From Paramecium sonneborni (taxonomy: Eukaryota; Ciliophora; Oligohymenophorea; Peniculida; Parameciidae): a DNA stretch of 64,000 bases. Under the pieces are notes generated by a model. The model saw only the letters and a program-made list of their open reading frames with translations. It had not been told where the DNA came from and did not search any database. Position 1 is the stretch's first letter. The number at the start of each line of letters is the position of its first letter. The translations under genes were made by a program, and so were the position numbers. The stretch spans positions 124,001 through 188,000 of the forward strand of contig CAJJDN010000082.1 in NCBI GenBank assembly GCA_905182985.1, read 5' to 3'. Below are positions 1-12,446 of the stretch, piece by piece.

Positions 1-37
1 ATGGCATATAATCTAACTTGTAAATCGTTATAATCTA

Positions 38-349
38 TCAATTAAATACTCTATTTTAAAATTTATTCTTTATTTTAATCATTACATTCTGTATTTTAAG
101 TCCAATCTTTAAAAAAAATGTAACATTTTTATACCCATTCTAATTTACTTGGATTATGTAAAAATTTTACTTTTCTTAATATATATTATCAATAAGCCAA
201 TTAATATTTACAGGTTGAATATCTAGTTTCGAACTTTATGGTCTTGATTCAAGCTATTTATTTAAAGTGATTTTTGGTGGTAAACCAATCTTTTATAAAG
301 GTCGATTTAATGTAATTTTGTTGAGTGTCAATTTCTTTTCTGGATTCAT
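38..349 (-). CDS. Short basic hypothetical protein, possibly a truncated or unfinished gene model
   Basis: Read with TAA/TAG as Gln this gives a 103-residue frame. The first 45 residues are rich in Lys, Leu, Thr and Pro (starting MNPEKKLTLNKITLNRPL) and look coding. After about residue 46 the composition becomes Asn/Ile/Lys-rich, and an AG-ending 37-nt stretch there could be an intron, so the real gene may continue beyond the window edge. It lies 111 bp downstream of the PWWP gene on the same strand. No family was recognised. The N-terminal segment is the better supported part. Confidence 0.4.
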
Positions 350-460
350 AAATTCGAAAATTGAATATAATTATATACAAAAAATATTAGAATAAATTAC
401 AAATATTTAATAAATATTATAAATGTATTGTAAATAATATTTTTCATAAATTATAAATCA

Positions 461-1272
461 TCATTAATTATGGGGAGTATTCTAAAGATTCTCTTCTACT
501 TTTTTTCTTTTGATCTCAGGTCCATCTTAAATGATTACACATTTAGTAATTTCTTCAAGAGGTTCCTCATTTGAAATGGATTATTTAAATTTCTTTTTAT
601 TACTGGTTGTTTACTCCATCTATTCTTTATAACCAATTGTATTAATTAATTAATCTAGAAAAGATTAGAGTAGATTTTAGAACTCTATATATCTTTTGCT
701 TTGATGTATTTGATGTAGTCGAAATAACTGTTAGCCTAAATTCATTTTAACAATTGACAATAATTCATTACTTGAAATCTCATTTAATAATTGCACAATC
801 TAATTTTACATAATAACAAATTACATCATCCATTTAATTATCATTTCTGATTAAATCATTTAATTTAATTACCAGACTTTTAAGTTAATGCTCATTCAAA
901 TTTTAGAAACTTGGTAATATATTTTAACAATTTCCACTCAAAATTTGATTAGCCATTTCTATTGCTTCCTTTAATTTCTTTGTTTCTGTCTATATCGGTC
1001 TATCATTCCATTTCTTAATTTTTTCAAGACGTAAATCAGCGCTATACTTTTATTTAAATTAATACTGTGTTCCATCTGCTAAAAAATTCACTCTCCATAA
1101 TTAAATTGAATCTGTCTTTTTATTAGAAATTGAAGAGATCTATGTTATGATTATTCTATAATTACTTATGCTGGCCACCATGGATCTAAAGCTTAAAAAA
1201 CTACTTACAGCCTAAGACTTTAGCCCAAACTACTTCGTTTATCTCAAATTTCACATCACAGCCTTATTACAT
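461..1272 (-). CDS. PWWP-domain chromatin protein with TFIIS-N/LEDGF-like helical domain
   Basis: A 245-residue protein is obtained after removing three introns of 23, 26 and 25 nt. The first two flank the codons of the signature PWWP motif: the joined exons read EVVWAKVLGYPWWPAQI at residues 12-28, and without splicing the motif is destroyed. A basic linker follows, then a helical region near residues 125-185 that resembles the TFIIS N-terminal/LEDGF integrase-binding fold (inferred from the helix pattern). The tail is acidic and Lys-rich. PWWP domains bind methylated histone H3K36 nucleosomes, so a nuclear role coupled to transcription is expected from the family. The start is the first Met in frame before the motif. 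Only 179 bp separate it from the divergent gene at 1452. Confidence 0.8.
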
Positions 1273-1451
1273 ACTTCTCAATTTTAATACTGTAAAACAA
1301 ATAATTAATTACAAGATATTATAGGATTTTTTTAAATTCGTTAATCATCATATTCAATATTAATTATTTTATGAATTCAATTTCAGAAATAAATAGATGT
1401 CTTTAGCATTTATTTCATTATTCTAACTAACCATAATAACCTAGTTGTATC

Positions 1452-2462
1452 ATGTCTATGAAGTCCTATTATGAAGATTTCATAAATTTTGATGATTTTA
1501 GTTTCTTAGAACACTAACTTTATCAATTTGAAGATTTGAATTATTCCAATCGTAAATATTAAATATAATTTAAGTTAGTTAATGAGCCTCCTTTATTAGA
1601 TTTTCAATTTGAAGATGATGTTGTCTATTAAAATAATTAAACTAATTAAATTGATGAAGACAATTTTCAATCTCATAATCTTGATCAAAATCTTTCAAAT
1701 CATAATAACAATGATAAATGTTAAATAGCATTAATATAGCTACGTAATTTCAGATAAAGCATTAATAAAGAAATTCATATCAAATAAGTTCCATTAGATA
1801 TATTTACCAGATAAATCACTCCTAAAAGATCTATACCATCACTTTTTGATGATGAACCAAATTTAAATACTTAATAGAAACAATTACAAAATTATAAACC
1901 CTTAAGAGAAAGAATCTAAGAAAAATTGTCTTAAAAATAAATTGATAAAAAATAAGAAATGGAATAATAAGTAATTCATAATAGATTCTCAAAAGCTACT
2001 TAAAATTCTGCCAGTAGATATCACTCTAAAAGTCCACAATCTTAATTTACTAAAGAATTTAAATAAAAATTTAACTCTATAAATTCTAACTAAAATTTAT
2101 AATTCAATCCAGATTAGTTTAACAATTTTCAAAGATAAAATTCTCAAACAAAAACATCATTAAAATCTTAAAAAATAAAAACTGATTAAACTGTAAAAAT
2201 TAGAATAGATATACAAAACTTTTAAGAGAATCATAAAATATAAAATAATTGCAAACAAGAAAAAGAAAATAAAGTATTAACTCCATTAAAAAGTTAAAGT
2301 AAAATTAATTCTTAAGATATTGATATTCCAACCAAAAATAAAAAATAAAATATTAATAACAGAAGTAAAAGTCCCAATTAACCTTCAAAAAGTCCAATAA
2401 AAACTCCATAAAAAGAACAGTGCAAATATGTAATTGTTAATTTTTATTAAAAAAAATATTGA
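1452..2462 (+). CDS. Low-complexity Ser/Asn/Gln/Lys-rich hypothetical protein
   Basis: An uninterrupted 336-codon frame with Gln-coding TAA/TAG. The N-terminal 75 residues are acidic and aromatic, with repeated Asp, Glu, Phe and Tyr. The rest is basic and rich in Ser, Asn, Gln, Lys and SP/TP dipeptides, ending in a cluster of SPxK-like motifs, as in disordered phosphoproteins. No conserved domain was recognised. A 44-nt GT...AG stretch spans the TGA and could extend the frame by about 45 codons, but it is longer than any other intron here, so the TGA is taken as the end. The protein kinase gene follows on the same strand after 346 bp. Confidence 0.6.
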
Positions 2463-2808
2463 TTAATTTTTAGTTTTCTATAAGAAATAATTATTATCAG
2501 TAGAAATATATTTTAAATGAATCTAATCAAATTTCCTAAATTATTTAATCAATGAATTAGTTAGATTTAATTCTGCTACTTAACCTGAATTATTTAAAAC
2601 TTAATTTTTTTTTACATTTACTTATCTTATTATTGATTAAGATATTAATTAGACAGTTGATATCTTGATTGATATTAAGATAAGATTTTAATATTATTAA
2701 ATTTTACATTTAAAAAGATGATTTTATAACTATGAAAATTTATATAAAAAATGCATTGTTTTCTGTGAAGTTCACAATTAATTACATCAAATTAATATAT
2801 AATATAAA
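2463..2808. other. Intergenic, 346 bp
   Basis: AT-rich spacer between two plus-strand genes. A short TGA-free stretch near 2550-2640 (reading NSATQPELFKTQF) looks mildly coding, but it has no start and no splice that joins it in frame to either neighbour. It holds the presumed 5' region of the kinase gene at 2809. Confidence 0.5.
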
Positions 2809-4249
2809 ATGATGTCCTTAGATATTTAAAATGACTATTTAGAATATGCATCAATTTTAGATGAGAAATACTATATAGTTGATACAATTGGATTTGGAAG
2901 ATATGCAAAGTAAAATGAAATGGATATCACAATAGAGTTAAATTGGCTATCGACATGGAGGATAAATAAAAATATGCTATAAAGATAATGAAAATAGACC
3001 CAACAACTAGTTAATGTAGATCTGATACATTTATAAATGAAATTTCGACATAAGCTGAATTTGATCATAAACACATAATTAGAATAATATATGTAATAAT
3101 CAAATATGAATTGAGTTTAGTGTAGAATGAATGGAGAGTATAAAAAGATAGATGGAAGGGTTTAATAGGTTTCTTATTTTGTTATGGAATTGGCTAATTA
3201 AGGTGAATTGTTTTAATTATTGGAACAAACTTAGCAATTTTCTGAAAAATTTGCAAGAAACATTTTTTCATAACTAATAAAAGGTAAAAAAACATCTTTT
3301 ATTGTTAGCATAGGAATTGAGCATCTGCATGAACGCGGTGTAGTTCATAGAGACGTTAAAGCTGAAAATATACTTTTTAGTAATGGTATACTTAAGCTGG
3401 CTGATTTTGGATTTAGTACAAAAACAATAGATGAGAAAGGATCCAGAGTATAATTTGAAATATCTCAACATATAGGATCTCCTGAATATAATCCACCAGA
3501 ATTATATAACATAGGTAAAGTATAGGTTAATTATTATAAAGGCAAATAAAAATTTTATAATCCAGAATAAGCTGATATATTTGCTGCTGGTGTAATCTTA
3601 TTTACAATGGTTATGAGATCTGCACCTTTTAAAACTTCAAAATCAACTGATCCTTACTATTCCTTAATGAAAAATAATAAATAATCATTTTGGAAAATCT
3701 ATAGTGATATTGCAGATTCTTCTGCTTAATTTAAAGATCTTGTTGAAAAAATGTTGGATGAAAATCCATTAAAAAGAATTACTATCGAATAAATTAAATA
3801 ACATCCTTGGATGTTAGGTATTTAATTTATTTAATTTTTAGGATAAATGCTTAATTAAACAGAATTTCTAAAGGAATTAAAAAACAGATATGATATGATA
3901 TTTAATTAATAAATTGTTAAAATCACTAATAAGAGAGACACTAAATTTTCCACAAGAAAATCAATTAAAAAAGTAGAAACAGAAACAATAAGTAAAAATC
4001 TCTCAAAATGTTCATACGAAAATTTTGAGTTGATTGATATGGTAATTATTTAATTAATTTTTAAAGATAAATGCTAAATTGTAAATTAAGTAGCATTTAC
4101 CAAAAGAACAATTTAAATAATAATCAAATAAAAATGAAAAATTTAAAGTTGGAATATAATAAAAATAATAAAATTAACCTAGTGCAAGAACAAACTAAGA
4201 ATTCAAAAGATCAAGTCCTGGATCACCATAGAACGATTCTGATAATTGA
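2809..4249 (+). CDS. Serine/threonine protein kinase
   Basis: Five introns (26, 28, 30, 24 and 25 nt) give a 435-residue kinase. Catalytic landmarks are in order: glycine loop GFGRYAKV, the ATP-binding Lys in YAIKIMKI, hinge FVMELANQGELF, catalytic loop [13 protein letters not shown] in LADFGFS, a Pro-for-Ala APE variant (EYNPPE), and HPWM closing the domain near residue 325. This layout resembles CAMK/SNF1-like kinases, which are strongly expanded in ciliates. The tail is basic and Ser-rich and ends SSPGSPQNDSDN. The 30- and 24-nt introns are multiples of three without a stop, so their removal rests on alignment to the kinase consensus. The gene ends 30 bp before the convergent gene at 4280. 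Confidence 0.88.
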
Positions 4250-4279
4250 TGCAAACCAAATTATATATATATATTGTAA

Positions 4280-5814
4280 TCATTCAAAATCTTTAAAGTT
4301 TGAGTTTTATTGTTCTTGTTTTGATGATTAATTTGTTTTAAAGATTGAATTATTTTGATTCCATTCTTTACCAACAGTCTTTGATAAATGCTTTATTTTA
4401 GGAATTTAAAATAATTCCCCATTCATTCTTCTATTTGTATAATTGAGTATAGTTTTATTTTCATTGAAATTGAAAAATAAATCTAATTTATTACTTGTTG
4501 ATTGGATTGGATGGATATTAAAGATTAAATCTAGTCCATCATCAATTTCAGTTTTCATATGGATTTTTCTAATATTTTATCTTAAGATTGAATTTTTTTT
4601 TTATTGTTATTCTTGTTTATTAAATACATTAGTAAAACATTCATTACACAAAGATATCATTTAATTAAGAAAGACAAGATTCGATTTGAATTCTTTGTAT
4701 TCTTCCATAGACATTTTTGGATACATAATTTTGATGATTCTTGGAATTAATTACTATTAATCAATTTTAACTTAACCAACATGGAGATTATGATTTAATT
4801 TTAAGATATTCTCTCTACTAAATTTTTAATTTTATGATTTTCTTGTTAATACATTATTTTCCCAATTTTCAACAATATCCTTTAAGCGAACTTTAGAAAA
4901 TTCAATTTCATTTTTATCTTTATCGCATCCAATACATTTAGAATTATCAGATAAAATAATAGCTTTAGGATAATTAATAAGTTATTTTTATATTTTGCTT
5001 GAAATTTCAAATAGAGCTAAATTTTTAAAGTAATAATTATACGCTAATTTAATTGCTTAATTTCACTATTTGAAGTTAAGACTTTAGAGCTGAATAATAA
5101 AAAAACTTTATTCTTTTTAGCTATTTTAAATAATACTTCCATTTAACATATTTATTTTTAGTTTTAAGTAACATTAGCTACATGAGAAACAATCAATCCA
5201 CATAATAACTCTAATCTTTATGTGAGAGATGTTCCTTTCAAAGTTCTTTATTCAATTGGTCCATTCAACATCTCAAAAGTTACTGCTCTTTAATATATGT
5301 CTGCTTTAGAAAAGTTTATTTGATATTTATTAGAAAAACATTCAAAGAAACACAAGTTATTAGTCCATGTACATTTAATGACCTCATTACAACTACCTAT
5401 TATATGTTGATTATATTTAATACCTTTTGGATAGACAAATCTTTAGAGATATCCTCTTGTATTATCAGATATTTTTGAAGTCAATAATTAATGTAATAAG
5501 TGCTATGATAAATACTCAAAAGTTGTTAAATTTTTAGTCTTATTAATCCAAATAGCACAAATTAAAAGTTAATCATCTTTATCTGTTACAAATTCATTGA
5601 GAATATCTTCCCAATTAAGTTTCGATTTGCTTTTTCTCATAATTTAAGAATCATGGCTATAATACCAGAAATATGGTTATCCTTAAATGATCTCAATAGT
5701 ATCTGGAATATCAATTTTAATATTATTTCTAAATAATGGATCCTATAACCATAATAAATGAAATAGATTAAAATTGAATCCATTTTCATCAAGTACAAAT
5801 CTTTAAAAACTCAT
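4280..5814 (-). CDS. Unknown 502-residue protein
   Basis: One 26-nt intron (5017-5042) restores a single frame of 502 residues. The N-terminal third contains Trp/Phe/Tyr/Cys-rich blocks, including a conserved-looking segment near residues 120-170 with the motif VIKCTWTNNLCFFECF. A CxxC-containing stretch (KCIGCDKDKNE) lies near residue 270, and the C-terminus is hydrophilic and Gln/Asn-rich. No transmembrane segment or signal peptide is visible. I do not recognise the family; it may be ciliate-specific. It converges on the kinase gene with a 30-bp gap and is followed on the same strand, 175 bp upstream of its start, by CAF-1 p60. Confidence 0.75.
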
Positions 5815-5989
5815 TCTTATTTATTAAAATTATAAAATAATAATCAAATATAAATAAAGATGTAAATATTACTATTATGATATAATTATTTAAAAAATAA
5901 ATGAATATTATCTTAAAGGTGATGATGCTTAGAATATGATAAATAAATTTAAAGTATGAAGTTGTTATTTATGAATATAATAAAGAAAA

Positions 5990-6732
5990 TCATTTCTAAT
6001 TCAATTAATCTAATATCAAAGTTTTAGGTATAATAACTTTTTTCTTTTTTCCATCTGAAGTTTCTTTAAACTCAATTCGTTATTCGGTAACAAAATCTTG
6101 TTTTTTAGATTCTTCATTTTTTTTTGAAGGATCTTCTTCCTCAATTTTATCATTATTGTATAAACTTCTGACATATTCAGGAAGTTCTATTTATATAATA
6201 ATATAAATACATTCAAAAGGAACTTCTGATCCAAAATATCCTTCTTCAATTTAAACAAAAGAACAAAATCCATCACAAGAACTTATAGCAATTAAATTGG
6301 AACCTTAGTTTAATAATTATAATTTATACCTCTAAAACAAATATCTGTAATAGATGCATAATGAAGATTTCCAAAGATAGCAATAGGAGTAGGACTATCA
6401 GTTGAATAAAGTAATAAAGAATCAATTGTTCCTATTGCAAAAATCATTTTATATGGTAATTCTATCAAAGGTTATTGAATATCTTGATTTCTATTAAAAT
6501 ATTTATGACAAAATCGTATAACTAAGGCAGGAGTATTAGTAGGTAAAAAGAAGCAAGGAACATGAGGAGATTATCTTAAGAATCCATAAGCTCCCATAAT
6601 AGGTTTATTATCAACCCAAAATTCAGCAGCAGGTAAAATATAAAATGATCCATCAGGACTCCAATCTGGTCTTCTAACAAATGTGAATAAACTAGTTTCA
6701 CCTAAAAAGATTCCATTTTATTTTTTTTCATC

Positions 6733-6766
<34 letters not shown>

Positions 6767-7479
6767 TCTTATAAATTAGATTATTATTATGAATCAGTTT
6801 TTTAAACTTAGTCAAATTTTCTTAAAACCCATTATTAATAAAATTATAGATTATTAAAATTTTTTCTTTGTGATTTCATTATTCTCCAAATTCTAGCAGT
6901 TCTATCTTAACTTAATGAGACTATAGTTCTAAGTCTTGGATCAATAGTGACTCCTTAAACATATGATGTATGTCCATCCAAAGTTTATAATTGTTTTTAT
7001 TTCTTAATATTCCAGACAATAACCTATTTATCTAAACCTCCAGAGATTAAAATTTCACCATTTTTTGACCATTATAAATCATAGATTTCTTTCCAATGAC
7101 CAGTTAAAACTGTTAAAGGCCACCATTATAATTTAGGTTCAGTTTAACCAAATGTTTATCTGACCTATTAATTCCAAATTATAATTTTATAATCATCAGA
7201 ACCAGATGCAAAATTTTTACCATTAGGTGAAAATTTAAGACAATTAACAGTTTATTCATGTCCATAATTAATAGCTCCAACAAACTCAACTATTTTACTA
7301 GAATTTTCTAAAATTGTCCACATTTTAATGACTCCAACATCTTCACTTAAATTATCTTTTTCTGCAATCCTAGAATCAGAACCTCCTGTAAGTAATAGAT
7401 TTTATTATGGATGAATAGCAATTGCCATAATTCTTTCTTTTTCTCCATGCCAAATCATATTAGGGATAACTAATTTCAT
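5990..7479 (-). CDS. CHAF1B: Chromatin assembly factor 1 subunit p60 (CHAF1B/CAC2), WD40 protein
   Basis: A 487-residue WD-repeat protein with one 26-nt intron (6304-6329). It starts MKLVIPNMIWHGEKERI, followed by repeats such as ILISGGLDKQVIVWNI and TIVSLSQDRTARIWRIM. Segments typical of CAF-1 p60 and HIRA are clear: DWSPDGSFYILPAAE, then LHYASITDICF and ISSCDGFCSFV near the end. CAF-1 deposits newly made H3-H4 on replicating DNA, with p60 bridging to the large subunit and Asf1. An insertion between blades carries eleven consecutive Gln, all TAA (complement of TTA at 6733-6765). The metazoan C-terminal Asf1-binding extension is reduced to a short basic tail. It lies 57 bp downstream of DNAAF11 on the same strand. 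Confidence 0.88.
6733..6765 (-). repeat. (TAA)11 microsatellite encoding poly-Gln inside CAF-1 p60
   Basis: Eleven uninterrupted TTA units on the plus strand are read on the minus strand as TAA=Gln, within a Gln/Glu/Lys-rich loop inserted in the WD40 propeller. In the standard code this would be eleven stops. Confidence 0.9.
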
Positions 7480-7536
7480 GTTAAAATAATTAAATATTAG
7501 GCGCGTAAATTTAATATTTACATTAATATATATATA

Positions 7537-8780
7537 TCATTCTAATTCAGGTATATCATCATCAATTTATTAAGTTAATTTTGCTTATGCTTTTAATATT
7601 AATAAATCTAAATTCTATCTTTCCTATTTCTATTTCAATTCTTATTATTTAATTTATTCTTATTATTTTTATTATTCCTCTTTTTTCTTTCTTTCTGCTA
7701 TTTATTTTAATATTTCATTAGGATTAACTTTAGGCATCGTAATAAGTAATTCTCCTGTTATTTCTGATCTTTAAATCTTAGATTTTTCTGCAAATACTTC
7801 TTCATCTAATCGAATTTATGTTAATTTCCCTTTAACTCTTACAGATACATAAGTTGGATTCACATTTACTTAAATTAATGATGTATCTAAATATTTAGGA
7901 ATATTCATCTTAAATATCACATTCTCTGGATCTTCCCAATTATTTAAATAAGGCTTATAACCACCCTCATCACATTATCTAATTTTTCCATCATTCATAA
8001 ATATTGTTGTTTCTTATTTTTCCTTAAACTTTTCAGGATTTCTTTATCTCTCTTTTTCCTCTCTATTATTTATATTAATTATTTAATTACTTCTCTTTTG
8101 CTTATTTTAAATACATCTCCTTCCTTGTCTCAGGAGTATATGCTACTTTATCTTCACTATTTGGATTAAATTCTTTTCTTATCTTCTCTTCATGTATTCT
8201 CTACTCCTCTTTAATCTTTTCTTCCTCTATTGCATATATTAATTCTTTTTATAATTAACCTAATATCTATTTTGCCTTAATTCTTTCTGTATGCGTTATT
8301 TCTTTACCATCCAATGAATGTAGAGAATCTACTTAACTTATTATATAATCCCTATATCCTTTCCAACTAATAATTTATATTTTAATTTATTTACTCCGTA
8401 CATGGATTCCCTGTTAAATATAATTCTTTCAATCTACATTTCTAAAGACATTATACTGATTTCTCTATATTCTATAAATCTACAAAATTCACTGTCATAT
8501 CTAACTTCATTAATGATTCACAATTTTCTATTCCCTCTATCACTCTAATATTATTTAATGCTAAATTTAAGTATTCCAATTCTCGAAGTTTATTTAAATT
8601 TTCCATCTTCTCAATTATATTGTTTTATAACAATAATATTTTCAAATGTCGACAATATACATCCAAATTCTCAATCTTCACTATCTCCTCTTAATGAATT
8701 GAAATTTCTTCTAAATTTGTTAACATCATTTCATTATGCTCTGCTCTTTTTCTTAATAATTCTTATGTTATTCTAGACAT
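7537..8780 (-). CDS. DNAAF11: Dynein axonemal assembly factor 11 (LRRC6/tilB/seahorse)
   Basis: Two 28-nt introns give a 395-residue protein. The N-terminus [17 protein letters not shown] matches the start of this family. Leucine-rich repeats follow ([34 protein letters not shown]), then the LRR cap [11 protein letters not shown] joined by the first intron to [10 protein letters not shown] and [19 protein letters not shown] coiled coil leads into a CS-like beta domain ([29 protein letters not shown]). DNAAF11 acts in the cytoplasm with chaperones and DNAAF2-type factors to preassemble axonemal dynein arms. The match holds from end to end with no missing part. Confidence 0.93.
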
Positions 8781-9041
8781 CTAAATTTTTATATATAATT
8801 TAATTATTCAAAATTATAATCAACTAATTCTTATTCATTCATCTTATTTAAAACCTTACATTTTTATTGCTTCTACTTTATATCTTCTACATTATTTTTA
8901 CTAAACTTTTAATTTCATTGATTTATTAATTTATTCAACTAAATTATTATTTTTATTCATCTCTCTATCTCTTCTCCTCTGGTGTATTCCCTATAAATCA
9001 ATTGTATATAATTTGATATAGACTTATTTTCTATTCTATAT

Positions 9042-10895
9042 TCATAATTAATTCGTTTTATGCGATGAATTTTACTTTAAAATATTTATCATTTTATTAA
9101 TCATTATTTAATCACAATTTTTCTATGAGTAATAAATTATTCTCTATCCTATTGTTAACTGTGTCTTTCTGTAAGAAAATTCAGACGTTATTTTTCTAAA
9201 TAATTTGCTATAATTACAAAAATCATCCTCTACATGAGGTTCATTATTATTTAAATTTTAAAGATTCAATTTAAAATCAAATTTTTTATGATTTTATATT
9301 GACTATGTTGCCATCTATATATATTTTTTGACAATGTCATCTGATTTTTAAGAATTAATATTCAAAACCTTTGATTAACTGTGATTTGCTTATTATTGAT
9401 GCTAAGACTTAGTTCCTAGATCAACTCCAGTACCTTTCTTAGAATATTAAGATTTAGCTTTTGAATTACTGTTCATCTTGAAGGTAGTTATTGTATTATA
9501 TTATGAAGGTAACATATAGTTGAATTCAGGTTTTTTTTATTAATCTGCATTTTATGAACTTCTTATTTTCAAATCTTGCAATTTATGGAATAGATCTTCA
9601 GCTATAGGTAATTATTTTGAATTTCTATCAGTTAAAGAACCTCCTTTTGTAATTTTATCAAGTTAATTTTAATTAATTTTTTTTTATTAAATATTAATAG
9701 GTTAATATGCTTTCTTTAATTACTCCTACCTTTAGGATATATTTTATATACTCCCATTATTATTATTTTAGTCCTATTTAATACTCTTTTATGAACCCTA
9801 AAATCCCTAGATTACAGTTGATGTACTAGCAACCATTAAATCTTGAGATATAGCGGATCGTAATTATCGATTATGATTACCTTTATATTCTCTAAGCATC
9901 TTTTAAATAACAAAGTTATTATCCATTTTTTATTTTTTATTTTTATCCTACAAATCTATTGGTTCAATTTGAGCAGACACATATTCCTGAAATTAATCTA
10001 CTTATTAATCAACTGAATCTTTTATTTTAGACATTTTAAAACTAGATTAAGAATGCTTAGATTCACTTTTAGAATTGGCAAGGATAGCTATTAGAAAAAT
10101 GAAATATAAATACCTTTCTTTTCTCTTATATCAACATGATTAGTTCTTCGTTTAACAGTTTTAACAACATGTAAATCTTTGATTGTGTTGGTTGAAATAA
10201 TTTATTAACTTTGAATAGGAGATTTCAAATAGAAATTTGATGGTAATTTTTTGAGTTAATTACTCATTTAATTTATAATGAGGTAATGTTTATTAAGCAT
10301 GTCATTTATCTATGGAGTTTCTTCTTAAATATTAATCATATTTAAGCCTTTAAAATCAAGACGACTAAATTTCTTTGCTTTATCTTATGATGAATAAATG
10401 TCATGCTCTTCAGTTTCATAACTGATTTATGAATTAGATGATAGTTTTGAATTAAGAACATTGTTAATAACGATAGGATTATTTGATTTGTTTGAATGCT
10501 CAGTTAATTAGACTCTTTAATAATAGAGTTTATCAATTCGTTTATTTCTCTTTACCATCAGTTAATGTTAATCAACAACCAATAAATAGGGATGTGCATC
10601 CTTGTAATTTGTCACGTAAAATTCAGTCAATATATCAATTCTTGGTTTGACTTCATCCTACTTGTAATATCTACAATTTAAGCAAGTTCAACTACCTTTT
10701 CATATATTCTTATTGATCATCTAATATCACATAATCCTTATAATAAATTACATGAGGAGTGTTCGTAATTTAAGAAAGGATTTCATTTATAGGCTTAGCA
10801 AAATAGAAATTGAATGCTTCAAAGTATTTAGTTTCCAATTTATCCAAAATGAGTTATCTTGCACTTTATCGACACAATTTACAATTATTCTTCAT
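9042..10895 (-). CDS. Gln/Asn/Ser-rich unknown protein, with an open frame beyond its TGA
   Basis: Two introns (25 and 26 nt) give 600 residues up to the TGA at 9042-9044. The N-terminus (about 200 residues) is the least biased and contains YMKRYYKQDEVKPRIDILTE. The rest is mostly disordered, rich in Ser, Gln, Asn and Lys. The same frame stays open after the TGA for 69 more coding-looking codons to 8835-8837. Either the protein ends at 9042, or a long 45-nt intron (rare here) or readthrough adds the tail. No family was recognised. The start lies only 30 bp from the start of the divergent gene at 10926, so the two share a promoter region. Confidence 0.65.
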
Positions 10896-10925
10896 TACTC
10901 AAATTATCTATAAAATTAATATAAA
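10896..10925. promoter_or_regulatory. 30-bp bidirectional start-to-start spacer
   Basis: Two divergent genes begin at 10895 (-) and 10926 (+). All core promoter signals and both 5' leaders must lie in this 30-bp AT-rich spacer or inside the coding regions. No motif stands out. Confidence 0.6.
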
Positions 10926-12446
10926 ATGAAAAAGTCGAAAAGTAAGTTGGAGAGTACGAATACAGATAGTTTTGGTATTTCTGGAAGTGATTTCACAAGA
11001 ACTTAGAAATCTAATCGTAGATTTTTAATAACCAGTACAATGAAGATGTAAACAGAATCAACAGAATAGTTGAAATTGGAATTACCTCCAGTTTTAAATC
11101 TTCCTTTTCAGAATAAGATTCGATCACAGAAGAGATCTCGAAATATGTTACGAACCTGTAATTTATTTAATGTATAGAAAGCATTATAGACATAAACAAC
11201 AAATTCTGAATAATTGTAAAAGAGGACAAGATAATATCAATTATCCTAATTTATAATAAAGTATTATTCAGATGAAATTGAAACCTTGAAAGATCAGTAG
11301 AGTTTGGATAATTAGGAGATAGAAAATTCAATTTCTAAATATTTAAATGAAGCAATACAAAGTTTGGAAATTCTGATTAAGAAAATTCAAAATTTATTGT
11401 AATATAAATAGAATAGAGAGAAGAGTGAATAGGAAATGAAAGAGATTATGTAGGAATGTTTTAAATAGAAGAATTTATGTATACAGTAAAGGTTATGTTA
11501 TATTTTTGGCAAAATGGAACAACTATTCTTTAATCCATTATTTGGAGCCATATATTTCAAATTGTGTAAACGATTATCAGATAGTGAAATACATTATCGA
11601 AATAAGATGAAAGCATATAGAGGATTGGGAGAATGTTTACTTAGAGTGAGACCAAAATTAAGCCAGTTATATTTTACTAAATATTTAATGTCAGCATGGA
11701 AATTGAATGAAAAGAATCATGAATTATATGCTTATGATTTATTAGGAAAATATTATTTTTATGTTGGTTAAATTGAAAAGGCAAAGTAATTCCATGAAAA
11801 AATGATAGGAGGTTATTGTGAAGTATGTAATATTCTATCATAATAATAGGTTCCTGATTCTAGAGTTAGAATATTAGCTTAGAGTCGTTTAGAATAGGGT
11901 AGTTTATCAAATAGAATTAATAGAGAACATTAGATTGTTGATGTTGATGTTGTAACATCTGATGATGAATGTTATAAAATTGTTTTAACTTAACCTTAAT
12001 CAATTACAATAACCCCAATCACTTCTGTTAAATATTTCTAAAGAAAAATCCCTGATCCTAAATCTGTCAAAGAAGAAGCAAATACTAATATCAGATAAAA
12101 GAAAACTAAATATAATTCTTAAATCCTAGAAATAGGAGGAGAATTTGATATTACTAAAGTAGTTATTTCTAATCCTCATCTCAATATTGGAGCCATTAAA
12201 GATAGAGTTTTACTAAGTCACATGAGTCCTAATAGAAAATTAGAAATGTATTAATATCTTTGTTTGGCCAGTGATAAAAATGCTTTTAATAATGTTAATC
12301 TACTCTCTGGATTATATGATAGATTTGAAATTACTAAAATCAATAAATACCTAACTAAATTAACATCTCTTTTGAGTAATGTCTAATTATGGTTAATCAC
12401 TTAATTAAAATCAAAATCAATCACAAGTACATATCCTCTAGTATGA
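10926..12446 (+). CDS. TPR-like helical protein with basic N-terminus
   Basis: An intronless frame of 506 residues. Residues 1-110 are basic and Ser/Thr/Gln-rich. Residues 110-190 form a coiled coil (DEIETLKDQQSLDNQEIENS). Residues 195-300 show paired amphipathic helices with TPR-like spacing (MKAYRGLGECLLRV, YFTKYLMSAWKLNEKNHELY, LLGKYYFYVGQIEKAKQFHE). The C-terminal 150 residues are mixed and include GALKD/RVLLSHMSPNRKLEMY-like helices. TPRs mediate protein binding, so a scaffold role is an inference. No orthologue was recognised. Confidence 0.75.

Noticed and set aside
7501..7506. GCGCGT as a regulatory motif upstream of CAF-1 p60
   Set aside because: A single short GC-rich patch in an AT-rich gap; no second copy to support a motif.
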